The translations under genes were made by a program, and so were the position numbers. The notes under the pieces were generated by a model that was given only the letters and a program-made list of their open reading frames with translations, was not told the origin of the DNA and searched no databases. Below are positions 37,005-43,347 of a DNA stretch of 43,460 nt, one piece after another. Positions within the stretch are counted from its first letter, which is position 1, and each line of letters starts with the position of its first letter. Source of the DNA: a virus; the IMG/VR virus record IMGVR_UViG_3300036944_000900, positions 1 through 43,460 of that record; one strand, given 5' to 3'.

Positions 37005-37192
37005 AAAACGTTAAAGTTCAACTTGAAAGCAGTAGCTGGAATACACAAATGCAGCTCGAGAAAGATTTGTTCAAGATTAAATTCAATTCGACTAGAAAAC
37101 TGTATAATCTTTATCTCACAGAGTTGCCACATATGATGGTCGAGAGAATTAACAGAGATTTAAAGAAAACCACAAAAAATGAAAAGCGTTAA
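37001..37192 (+). CDS. Array microprotein 6
   Basis: 63 aa, MKNVKVQLESSSWNTQ, basic C-terminal helix MMVERINRDLKK. ATGA overlap upstream, 14-base overlap downstream. Confidence 0.62.
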   Translation: MKNVKVQLESSSWNTQMQLEKDLFKIKFNSTRKLYNLYLTELPHMMVERINRDLKKTTKNEKR

Positions 37193-37382
37193 ACAGGAAG
37201 TATATTTTAGTCTTCATGGAAGAATTTCTATGATAATTTTCCCCTGGATTTTAGGTGGTGGGCCAGAGCAACAAGCAATTAGAGCAAATCATATCGGTGA
37301 CCAAATTCAGACCAGATCAATGCAGGCTATTGCGTGGATGATTCGAGATTTATTAGTTGAGCAAAAGAATGAAATCAGTTAA
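37179..37382 (+). CDS. Array microprotein 7
   Basis: 67 aa, MKSVKQEVYFSLHGRISM, then SMQAIAWMIRDLLVEQK (motif form IAWxxRDL). Confidence 0.62.
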   Translation: MKSVKQEVYFSLHGRISMIIFPWILGGGPEQQAIRANHIGDQIQTRSMQAIAWMIRDLLVEQKNEIS

Positions 37383-37527
37383 AACTGAAATATGGTCTCA
37401 GATTGAGAACAAAGTATGTGGACTATGCGGAGATGTTAGATTTGATAAACGCATTGTTTCTCTTGGCATAAACAGCCCTACTCTGTCTCTGGCAGTATGG
37501 CACCAAGTATTTGTGGATGTCCGATGA
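37369..37527 (+). CDS. Array microprotein 8
   Basis: 52 aa, MKSVKTEIWSQIENKV at the N terminus and LSLAVWHQVFVDV at the C terminus: Trp motifs at both ends. Two close cysteines (CGLC). Confidence 0.62.
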   Translation: MKSVKTEIWSQIENKVCGLCGDVRFDKRIVSLGINSPTLSLAVWHQVFVDVR

Positions 37528-37706
37528 TAAACTGCAGCGATGAGATAAAGACGTTTCTTGAGGCGGACGCCTGGTTCGCAATGTCAGAACATAACATAGC
37601 AAGCGCACTCAAGTGGAAAATTACTAATATGGTCTCGTCATCGGAACCTACTCTAATATTACAGATTATTACTTGTGAAGATCTTCGCTCAGAGTATTCA
37701 GAATGA
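37524..37706 (+). CDS. Array microprotein 9
   Basis: 60 aa, MINCSDEIKTFLEADAW; C-terminal LILQIITCEDLRSE. ATGA overlap at both ends. More acidic than its neighbours. Confidence 0.58.
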   Translation: MINCSDEIKTFLEADAWFAMSEHNIASALKWKITNMVSSSEPTLILQIITCEDLRSEYSE

Positions 37707-37876
37707 AACACGTTAGAAAAAAAATTGGTCTCGAGTGGCTTTCGAAAGCAATCGTATTAAGTAAAGTTTCGTTAGATACTAGATTAAGAGTGACAATTCT
37801 TGGTAGAGAACAACATGCAGTGCTTAGCTTTGCTATGGATCAGGTGCTGATTGATCATAAGATAATTCATGAATAG
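37703..37876 (+). CDS. Array microprotein 10
   Basis: 57 aa, MKHVRKKIGLEWLSKAI, middle strand RLRVTILGRE, C-terminal FAMDQVLIDHKI. ATGA overlap upstream. Confidence 0.6.
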   Translation: MKHVRKKIGLEWLSKAIVLSKVSLDTRLRVTILGREQHAVLSFAMDQVLIDHKIIHE

Positions 37877-38057
37877 CCGTCAGGAAAATATAAGTAACCT
37901 TGAGATAGACATCTGGAAAGTGATGTCTACTCTTTCAACAAAAAATCTCAAGTGGAAAGTCTGGTATAAGGTAACATACGCGGACGCAGATGGTTTTGTG
38001 TTAGATGAAATGATTCGACAAGATCTTTTTAACACTCATGCGAAAGAATTAGAATGA
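37869..38057 (+). CDS. Array microprotein 11
   Basis: 62 aa, MNSRQENISNLEIDIWKVMS, then LKWKVWYKVTYAD and MIRQDLFN. IDIW motif is in the first third here. Confidence 0.6.
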   Translation: MNSRQENISNLEIDIWKVMSTLSTKNLKWKVWYKVTYADADGFVLDEMIRQDLFNTHAKELE

Positions 38058-38221
38058 AATCCTTAGGTTTTATATTGAGATATAGTGATCATAATGTGAG
38101 TAAGCAACTAAATCATAAAAAAATCAGCGGTAAAGTGTCAAATGACATTTGGATAGAGGTATCACTTCAACCAGAATTAATGGATTTATTAGAAGTGATT
38201 TATGAAAATCTTTTGGGGTAG
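38054..38221 (+). CDS. Array microprotein 12
   Basis: 55 aa, MKSLGFILRYSDHNVS; KVSNDIWIEVSLQPEL gives the NDIW motif, then DLLEVIYENLLG. ATGA overlap upstream; 8-base gap downstream. Confidence 0.62.
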   Translation: MKSLGFILRYSDHNVSKQLNHKKISGKVSNDIWIEVSLQPELMDLLEVIYENLLG

Positions 38222-38229
38222 TACATATA

Positions 38230-38409
38230 ATGAAAAGAGTAAACTCCGAAGTATCTTTTAAGACACGATATACTGCTATTCAATTTCTGAAACCTCTGGA
38301 AAATGAAAGAGTTGGGGTTAAGATGAGAATAAACAATAATAGCTTGGATCTAATAGAAAATATTAAAGATGAGATTTGGGTTGATAGTATATGGAAATCA
38401 GTAGAGTAA
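38230..38409 (+). CDS. Array microprotein 13
   Basis: 59 aa, MKRVNSEVSFKTRY; strand VGVKMRINNNS; end NIKDEIWVDSIWKSVE with DEIW. The next ATG follows its stop directly. Confidence 0.63.
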   Translation: MKRVNSEVSFKTRYTAIQFLKPLENERVGVKMRINNNSLDLIENIKDEIWVDSIWKSVE

Positions 38410-38616
38410 ATGAACAGCGTTAAGAATCTAATATGGATCCACCGAGTGCGCGTGTGGTATAATCTTACAGATCCGCGTAATCCGACGAGACATTCGCCCT
38501 CGATGAGATCGATTAAGCTAAAGTTTATGGGAGATGATACTCTATTTGGAGTATCCGATCTGATCTGGACTTATCTAGATTATCTAAGTTTCCCAGAAGA
38601 ACTGAAAGAGCTTTGA
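38410..38616 (+). CDS. Array microprotein 14
   Basis: 68 aa, MNSVKNLIWIHRVRVWYN; C-terminal GVSDLIWTYLDYLSFPEEL. Trp motifs at both ends and a strand MRSIKLKFMG between. Confidence 0.63.
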   Translation: MNSVKNLIWIHRVRVWYNLTDPRNPTRHSPSMRSIKLKFMGDDTLFGVSDLIWTYLDYLSFPEELKEL

Positions 38617-38619
38617 ACA

Positions 38620-38814
38620 ATGAAATCTATTAAGGATAAAATACTTTTCCAGGTTGAGGATAAAGCATGGAGACACCATCTAAATCATACTAATCCAAAC
38701 TATCTACGCCTACTCCGATATATTAGAGCTAGAATATCAGATAATTTAACGTCGGATTACGCGGATATCGTTTGGGTTTCTCTTGTAGAAGAAATGGAAC
38801 ATGAAAAGAGTTAG
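38620..38814 (+). CDS. Array microprotein 15
   Basis: 64 aa, MKSIKDKILFQVEDKAW; C-terminal DYADIVWVSLVEEME. Strong candidate for the family archetype. Confidence 0.63.
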   Translation: MKSIKDKILFQVEDKAWRHHLNHTNPNYLRLLRYIRARISDNLTSDYADIVWVSLVEEMEHEKS

Positions 38815-39001
38815 AGATCAAATCTGGGATGATATTAGAGAAGAAACAGATATCGTCTATGTTAGAGATACTGATATATGTTGGTCAGAGAGTTTGATAA
38901 TCTTTGAGCTCTTCTCTAAAATTAGAGTTAAACTAGAAGTACATGCTACTGTTAATATTGCAAATGATATTTGGTTTTCTATTTTAAGAGACTCGCAATA
39001 G
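38801..39001 (+). CDS. Array microprotein 16
   Basis: 66 aa, MKRVRDQIWDDIREET; strand KIRVKLEVHATV; end NIANDIWFSILRDSQ. Best example of helix-strand-helix with motifs at both ends. Overlaps member 15 by 14 bases. Confidence 0.64.
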   Translation: MKRVRDQIWDDIREETDIVYVRDTDICWSESLIIFELFSKIRVKLEVHATVNIANDIWFSILRDSQ

Positions 39002-39011
39002 GAATGTTTAG

Positions 39012-39179
39012 ATGAAACCATTAAATCATAGATTGTATCCTCAGCTAAAGAAATTAGGAATTCATCATCGAATTCATCCTGGTGGTGAAAAATTGTTGAA
39101 TCTTGATTTGAGTCGCCGAACGATAGATGATCAAATTATTCTCAAGATTTGGAATCAAGTGAAAGTTGACTCAAAATGA
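39012..39179 (+). CDS. Array microprotein 17
   Basis: 55 aa, MKPLNHRLYPQLKKLG; end DDQIILKIWNQVKVDSK. ATGA overlap with the next gene. Confidence 0.6.
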   Translation: MKPLNHRLYPQLKKLGIHHRIHPGGEKLLNLDLSRRTIDDQIILKIWNQVKVDSK

Positions 39180-39361
39180 ATAACGTAACTGAACAGATTT
39201 ATGATGTACGCCAAAAGTTTGGGCGGGTCCCGGGCTTGTCAAGAAATATCGATCATCGTGTCTGGACTAGAACCTATGATAGAGTTTTCTTAGCAGTTTA
39301 TCCAGCAAGTTATGAAGTCTGGAGAAAAATCAGAATTATGGGAGATTTTCATTCTAAATGA
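39176..39361 (+). CDS. Array microprotein 18
   Basis: 61 aa, MNNVTEQIYDVRQKFG; end SYEVWRKIRIMGDF (motif EVWxxI). ATGA overlaps at both ends. Confidence 0.62.
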   Translation: MNNVTEQIYDVRQKFGRVPGLSRNIDHRVWTRTYDRVFLAVYPASYEVWRKIRIMGDFHSK

Positions 39362-39564
39362 AACCAGAAGTTAAAGCTATCATGCAGAATCAAGCTCTGA
39401 GTAGAATTCCTGCTCTTAGCGGATTAAAATTTCTGAATACCAAATTTTTCATGCTGCGGGGGCTGCAAAGTCCAATATTTGATTTAGTATCTCCCGTTGT
39501 TCGGCATGTTAAACAAGATATGTACATTAATTCTTTTCCTGATAGAATGGATATATCAAATTAA
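39358..39564 (+). CDS. Array microprotein 19, 3' end is a promoter
   Basis: 68 aa, MKPEVKAIMQNQALSR. The last ~16 codons (MYINSFPDRMDISN) are written by the early promoter at 39521, so the natural C terminus was probably replaced by recombination at a promoter repeat. Confidence 0.55.
   Translation: MKPEVKAIMQNQALSRIPALSGLKFLNTKFFMLRGLQSPIFDLVSPVVRHVKQDMYINSFPDRMDISN
39521..39550 (+). promoter_or_regulatory. Early-type promoter, copy 22 (inside a coding end)
   Basis: TGTACATTAATTC, 6 nt, TGATAGAATGG, leader ATATATCAAATTAACCAGG. Drives 39578 onward. Confidence 0.8.
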
Positions 39565-39577
39565 CCAGGAAAAGAAC

Positions 39578-39817
39578 ATGACTAGCGCTCTGCATTTTGT
39601 GGGATTCAATGTTAATCCGTCTCGCATCAATCCACATAGCGATATTCGATACGATCATGCTGTTACAGCTTTTGGCCAGCCAGACTTTATTCACAAGATC
39701 TGGGATGGTCGAGCTAAGAGCATGATCGTTGATGACGATATCGTCGTGTTTGCTGATAACATCAATATCGATACTCCAACACAGAAGTATAGCTATGACG
39801 ACTCTCAATACAACTGA
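39578..39817 (+). CDS. Hypothetical protein inserted in the array
   Basis: 79 aa, MTSALHFVGFNVNPSRINPH, with PDFIHKIWDGRAKSMIVDDD. Better ribosome site (CCAGGAAAAG) and more balanced base composition than the array members. Not a clear family member. Confidence 0.62.
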   Translation: MTSALHFVGFNVNPSRINPHSDIRYDHAVTAFGQPDFIHKIWDGRAKSMIVDDDIVVFADNINIDTPTQKYSYDDSQYN

Positions 39818-40142
39818 TTACTGGCCGGTGATTGACTCGAAAGCCGGCCATATTCATTCTGATAATGGAATTGATATGGCTGTAGTTGGTCATTTCATTG
39901 CGCATGTTCATGTTCGGCAACCAGATGGAAGCTGGACTGATGTAGCTCTGATTCAACGCGATACAGATTTTCAGAAATATGTTGTGCGAGTTTCTCATAA
40001 CACATTTACTGATCGAAAGTCTGCTCACGCTTCTGATGATCTGACAGGAGCGTATCGTGACTATGATGCTGTAGTTCGAGCTATTCCACGAGTTGGGGGC
40101 TCTCCCTCTATTCGTTCTCGTGATTGGAAACACTTTGTATGA
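39795..40142 (+). CDS. Hypothetical protein inserted in the array
   Basis: 115 aa, MTTLNTTDYWPVIDSKAGHI, then FIAHVHVRQPDGSWTDVALI. Overlaps the gene before by 23 bases and the next array member by four (ATGA). Unrecognised. Confidence 0.62.
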   Translation: MTTLNTTDYWPVIDSKAGHIHSDNGIDMAVVGHFIAHVHVRQPDGSWTDVALIQRDTDFQKYVVRVSHNTFTDRKSAHASDDLTGAYRDYDAVVRAIPRVGGSPSIRSRDWKHFV

Positions 40143-40312
40143 AACTGAAAGCTTTAAGTTTAGTATTGAAGAGAGCAGTCCCTTCTAGGCCTTGGCCTGA
40201 ACGACTGAGGATTGCTACGACTAATGCTCAGACTACACTTGTGTTTTATGACATTATTGATCAACTTTATGAAGATTTCAGCGTTGTATGCAAAGAGTTA
40301 ATCTATCACTGA
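40139..40312 (+). CDS. Array microprotein 20
   Basis: 57 aa, MKLKALSLVLKRAVPSRPW; end YDIIDQLYEDFSVVCKEL. ATGA overlap with the inserted gene upstream, 25-base overlap downstream. Confidence 0.58.
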   Translation: MKLKALSLVLKRAVPSRPWPERLRIATTNAQTTLVFYDIIDQLYEDFSVVCKELIYH

Positions 40313-40467
40313 AGCCAGATCCAAAAGATTATTCTTTAGCCGATCTTCTAGAGCTGAGGAGAAACCTCCCGCCGCCAACAGAGAAACTAACTTCTCCGAT
40401 TATGGATATTATGGATCCGATCTGGGATTTCGTATATGACCAAACAGAAGAAATGACAGAAAAATGA
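40288..40467 (+). CDS. Array microprotein 21
   Basis: 59 aa, MQRVNLSLKPDPKDYSL; end IMDPIWDFVYDQTEEM with DPIW. ATGA overlap downstream. Confidence 0.6.
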   Translation: MQRVNLSLKPDPKDYSLADLLELRRNLPPPTEKLTSPIMDIMDPIWDFVYDQTEEMTEK

Positions 40468-40628
40468 AACCAGTAAGTTTTCAACTTAACAATTTGAATC
40501 TTCTTCGCGGCCTTGATGGGGAGTTCCACCTCGACATCGGAGTCTGGTTCGTTCGAAATATAAATTTTGTACATTCTCAGATTGGGTTTATCAGAACTCA
40601 ATTGTATCTTGACTCAGGCGAGGTTTAA
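40464..40628 (+). CDS. Array microprotein 22
   Basis: 54 aa, MKPVSFQLNNLNLLRGL; GVWFVRNINFVHSQIGF. Beta-rich; start and stop both overlap neighbours (ATGA, TAATG). Confidence 0.58.
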   Translation: MKPVSFQLNNLNLLRGLDGEFHLDIGVWFVRNINFVHSQIGFIRTQLYLDSGEV

Positions 40629-40801
40629 TGAAAAACTTAGGTAAAAAATTCAGAAGTATTATTAAACATCCAGAATGGATTGATGTTGAGACTAGATTTC
40701 TCCAAAACTCTGGTTGGGATATGGTAAAGCGCGTTATGCGAGTAACTGGACCAGTCGGGTTTGTTATCAGGCGTGACTTAATCAACGGTAACGAGATATG
40801 A
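40628..40801 (+). CDS. Array microprotein 23
   Basis: 57 aa, MKNLGKKFRSIIKHPEWIDV. Its first ~12 codons are nearly the same as member 24, showing a recent tandem duplication. End GPVGFVIRRDLI. Confidence 0.62.
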   Translation: MKNLGKKFRSIIKHPEWIDVETRFLQNSGWDMVKRVMRVTGPVGFVIRRDLINGNEI

Positions 40802-40992
40802 AAAACTTCGGTAACAAATTTAGAAGTATCATTAGAGAGACGATTTTCGAGGTTGATCTTAAAGTTCCTAGATTTTATGCAAAACCATGTTGGGTTCTTG
40901 TAAATAATGTTCATCGAGTAATTGAGTTTAGCTCCCATATTAGACTTGATTTATATGACATGGCATGGAGAAGAAAGTTCTACATGACATGA
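40798..40992 (+). CDS. Array microprotein 24
   Basis: 64 aa, MKNFGNKFRSIIRETIFEVD, paralog of member 23 at the N terminus but unrelated-looking after residue ~15; end RLDLYDMAWRRKFYMT. Confidence 0.62.
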   Translation: MKNFGNKFRSIIRETIFEVDLKVPRFYAKPCWVLVNNVHRVIEFSSHIRLDLYDMAWRRKFYMT

Positions 40993-41165
40993 ATAGAGTT
41001 GACCGCAGATTACACAACATTATCAATTCAAAAGTTCTAGCGTCAGTCGCAGAACCAGTGAAAGATGTTGTTTGGGGTGTTGTGTTTCATGGAACTAGAG
41101 AGGCAGTTAATCCAACGTTTAGATTTGTTTTAGTTAGTTTGAGAGACAATGATGAAGGTGAATAG
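40989..41165 (+). CDS. Array microprotein 25
   Basis: 58 aa, MNRVDRRLHNIINSKV; EPVKDVVWGVVFHGTRE (DVVW motif) then strand TFRFVLVSLRD. ATGA overlap upstream. Confidence 0.62.
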   Translation: MNRVDRRLHNIINSKVLASVAEPVKDVVWGVVFHGTREAVNPTFRFVLVSLRDNDEGE

Positions 41166-41340
41166 TGTTGAATTATGCCAGGCTAATTATTGGGCTGTTC
41201 TTAATGAATCGCATATAAATTGGCGCATTCATGCTGAATTAACATATCCTATATCTGATATTGTTACAGACCTCAGGCTTGTTATTGTTCTTGGCGTTAG
41301 ATCAGAGTATCCAAAAGAGAATTTATATGAAACGAGTTAA
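41149..41340 (+). CDS. Array microprotein 26
   Basis: 63 aa from 41149. ATG at 41152, or GTG at 41158 giving MNSVELCQANYW, fit the family start as well. End ISDIVTDLRLVIVLGVRSE. Confidence 0.58.
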   Translation: MMKVNSVELCQANYWAVLNESHINWRIHAELTYPISDIVTDLRLVIVLGVRSEYPKENLYETS

Positions 41341-41509
41341 GACCACTGTGCTCACTTCCCATCCCGGCAGGATGCAGATTAATTTGAATCTTAGCACTCT
41401 AGTCGATGTATTGGTGACTACGGGCCCAAGTCAGATGACGAACCCAGTTTGGGATGGGGTGTTTTGGAATTTAACTCTGGACTTAAGAGAAGAGTTGAAT
41501 GATGCGTAA
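41327..41509 (+). CDS. Array microprotein 27
   Basis: 60 aa, MKRVKTTVLTSHPGRMQINL; end TNPVWDGVFWNLTLDLREEL with NPVW. Overlaps by 14 bases upstream and 11 downstream. Confidence 0.62.
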   Translation: MKRVKTTVLTSHPGRMQINLNLSTLVDVLVTTGPSQMTNPVWDGVFWNLTLDLREELNDA

Positions 41510-41711
41510 TGTAATCTCTAGAGTTCATCATGATAGAAGAGTTAAAGCTATTTTATCTGTTGGTAGTAAAAAGATAAATCCGATGATCCTAACAAAAGTA
41601 TTCACTGATCCAGATACAAACCCAAGATCTTCTTTTTTAAGCTTTATGGTTGATTTAGAGATTATGGTTTTAGACGATATGCATGATAGGACTCAATATG
41701 AGCTTACGTGA
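41499..41711 (+). CDS. Array microprotein 28
   Basis: 70 aa, MMRNVISRVHHDRRVKAIL (ATG at 41502 gives MRNV); end SFMVDLEIMVLDDMHDR. No Trp in the C-terminal segment. Confidence 0.58.
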   Translation: MMRNVISRVHHDRRVKAILSVGSKKINPMILTKVFTDPDTNPRSSFLSFMVDLEIMVLDDMHDRTQYELT

Positions 41712-41898
41712 AGATAATGATTATGTATCCTGTGCGTACGTCATCTATCTTAAAAAAGATAATGAGACCGAAGCAGTAGCTGTTTTCACTGACGAAAATA
41801 GAGCCTATGATAAGTTATTATGGCTAGTTACGTTTAATGAAAATTATACTGGCGGTAAATACGTACTAGAATCTCATTCTGTAGAAGTGTATTTGTGA
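41698..41898 (+). CDS. Non-family gene in the array, related to 35142
   Basis: 66 aa, MSLREDNDYVSCAYVIYL, then EAVAVFTDENRAYDKLLWL. Lacks the MKxV start and resembles the protein at 35142. TGATG overlap with the next gene. Confidence 0.58.
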   Translation: MSLREDNDYVSCAYVIYLKKDNETEAVAVFTDENRAYDKLLWLVTFNENYTGGKYVLESHSVEVYL

Positions 41899-42083
41899 TG
41901 AATAGCGTTCGAGATATGATGTACTACAACCTAAAAATAAAACACTCTTCATTTAATAATATGATGTGGATTATTGAGACATCGTTCGAGGTTAACGTGG
42001 CGCCTGTAATTATGCCGTGTAGACATCGAGTAGAAGATGATTTTTATGATGAGCTTGGGAATACTCGTGAAATCAGTCAGTAG
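41898..42083 (+). CDS. Array microprotein 29
   Basis: 61 aa, MNSVRDMMYYNLKIKHSS, then MMWIIETSFEVNVA. The ATG at 41898 is preferred to GTG at 41895. Overlaps member 30 by 17 bases. Confidence 0.6.
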   Translation: MNSVRDMMYYNLKIKHSSFNNMMWIIETSFEVNVAPVIMPCRHRVEDDFYDELGNTREISQ

Positions 42084-42240
42084 TAATATTAAGTACACCT
42101 TTATAGAGATCTGGGCAGGTGTGCAGGAACAGGTGCATTATAAAATACGCGATCGTGTAATCAGGCCGCTTCAACGCAACACCGATATGATTCATCAGAT
42201 GAAACCTAGAATCAGTGACCCGCTTCGATGGGAAGAGTAA
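42067..42240 (+). CDS. Array microprotein 30 (GTG start)
   Basis: 57 aa, reading MKSVSSNIKYTFIEIWAGVQ from a GTG. The MKSV start and EIW motif support this codon over upstream ATGs in frame. Confidence 0.58.
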   Translation: MKSVSSNIKYTFIEIWAGVQEQVHYKIRDRVIRPLQRNTDMIHQMKPRISDPLRWEE

Positions 42241-42241
42241 A

Positions 42242-42418
42242 ATGAGGTCTGTTAGTGAAGTGTTGCTTCGGCGACCATCATATTGCTTGCCTAGACGAGT
42301 AGCTCAGTATATGGATGATCAAGTTTATCATCACTTAGATGACCTGATAGATGTTATTGATATGGAACTTTGGTTTGATGGTCTTATTGAAGATAAAAGG
42401 AATTTAAGCAATGATTGA
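42242..42418 (+). CDS. Array microprotein 31
   Basis: 58 aa, MRSVSEVLLRRPSYCLPRRV; end DVIDMELWFDGLIED (MELW). Last member; one base after member 30. Confidence 0.6.
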   Translation: MRSVSEVLLRRPSYCLPRRVAQYMDDQVYHHLDDLIDVIDMELWFDGLIEDKRNLSND

Positions 42419-42659
42419 TATTACACCGTATAAGGCTGGAAGCAAGTGGTTGTTATCAGTTACTCTAGGTGATAGTGACCAATACGCGATACGTATATGG
42501 ACAGCTGGAACCGCATCACTTTTACGCATGGATCCACGATATGCAGGTTGCCTTATTCCCGCATCCATATTGACCGAACTTAAGTCCCGAGATGGTATCA
42601 TTGGTGATCCTTGGGCCGGTTCGCGAGGGAAGGTGTACAATAATTCCAGATCATGTTAA
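42411..42659 (+). CDS. Hypothetical protein
   Basis: 82 aa, MIDITPYKAGSKWLLSVTLG, then YAIRIWTAGTASLLRMDPR. Overlaps the last array member by eight bases. Its last codons cover the next promoter, another coding end fused to a promoter. Confidence 0.6.
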   Translation: MIDITPYKAGSKWLLSVTLGDSDQYAIRIWTAGTASLLRMDPRYAGCLIPASILTELKSRDGIIGDPWAGSRGKVYNNSRSC

Positions 42660-42663
42660 AATG
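42634..42663 (+). promoter_or_regulatory. Early-type promoter, copy 23 (divergent)
   Basis: TGTACAATAATTC, 6 nt, then ATGTTAAAATGG in place of TGATAGAATGG. Drives the paralog pair at 42692. Confidence 0.6.
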
Positions 42664-42691
42664 GATCTATTAAAAGATTAGGAGATAAAAA

Positions 42692-43018
42692 ATGAATGTA
42701 GACATTTCAAAAATTAAGCTTGGAGATATGGTCACGCTGGTCCCGCTGGAGGTGGCTGAAGACCCCACGGGCTCCGGTTATATACGTCTTGTCACTGCCG
42801 GGTCCAACTCCTTCGTATGGTTTGAACAAGACCAAATCGCCGCCCACCACCCTGCGCCCCGCAAGATCGGGGTAGGGGATAGGGTGCGAAGCAGTCCCAC
42901 TAGCGTTAAAGGAACTGTAGAGCATATCACTCGCGGAAAAGCGTGGGTAGTGTGGGACGCCTGTTATGAGACGGTCTGGAACATCGCAGATCTCATTCTC
43001 GTGGAGAAGGCTAGATGA
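42692..43018 (+). CDS. Beta-barrel-like paralog 1
   Basis: 108 aa: VDISKIKLGDMVTLVPLEVA, then DQIAAHHPAPRKIGVGDRVR, ending ADLILVEKA. 'KxGDxVTLVPL' and 'VGDRV' suggest two small SH3/KOW-like barrels. Forms of this protein occur widely in alphaproteobacterial phages. TAGGAGA ribosome site; 4-base overlap with paralog 2. Confidence 0.75.
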   Translation: MNVDISKIKLGDMVTLVPLEVAEDPTGSGYIRLVTAGSNSFVWFEQDQIAAHHPAPRKIGVGDRVRSSPTSVKGTVEHITRGKAWVVWDACYETVWNIADLILVEKAR

Positions 43019-43347
43019 CCGTGGATATTTCGAAAATCAAACCCGGCGACAAGGTGACGCTGGTCCCGCTGGAGGTGGCTCGTAACGGCGCATGTTGCCT
43101 CATGTTCAAAGATGCAAGCGGGTCTGAGATATGGTTCGACGACAACCAAATCGCCGCCCACCACCCTGCGCCCCGCGAGATCGGGGTGGGGGATAGGGTG
43201 TGGGTGCAGGGATCGACACTGCGCGTCGCAGAGGTGCGTGGCCTAGACGGAAAACAAGCGTGGGTTAGGTGGACCGAGGGCACAGAGAACTGGTCTGTGC
43301 ATATCCGCGCCCTCACCCTCGTGGAGGGCGACCATGAGCGTGCTTAA
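43015..43347 (+). CDS. Beta-barrel-like paralog 2
   Basis: 110 aa: VDISKIKPGDKVTLVPLEVA, NQIAAHHPAPREIGVGDRVW, ending RALTLVEGD. Clear tandem duplicate of paralog 1, with near-identical DNA around IAAHHPAPR and variable stretches between. Much more GC-rich than the array. Confidence 0.75.
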   Translation: MTVDISKIKPGDKVTLVPLEVARNGACCLMFKDASGSEIWFDDNQIAAHHPAPREIGVGDRVWVQGSTLRVAEVRGLDGKQAWVRWTEGTENWSVHIRALTLVEGDHERA

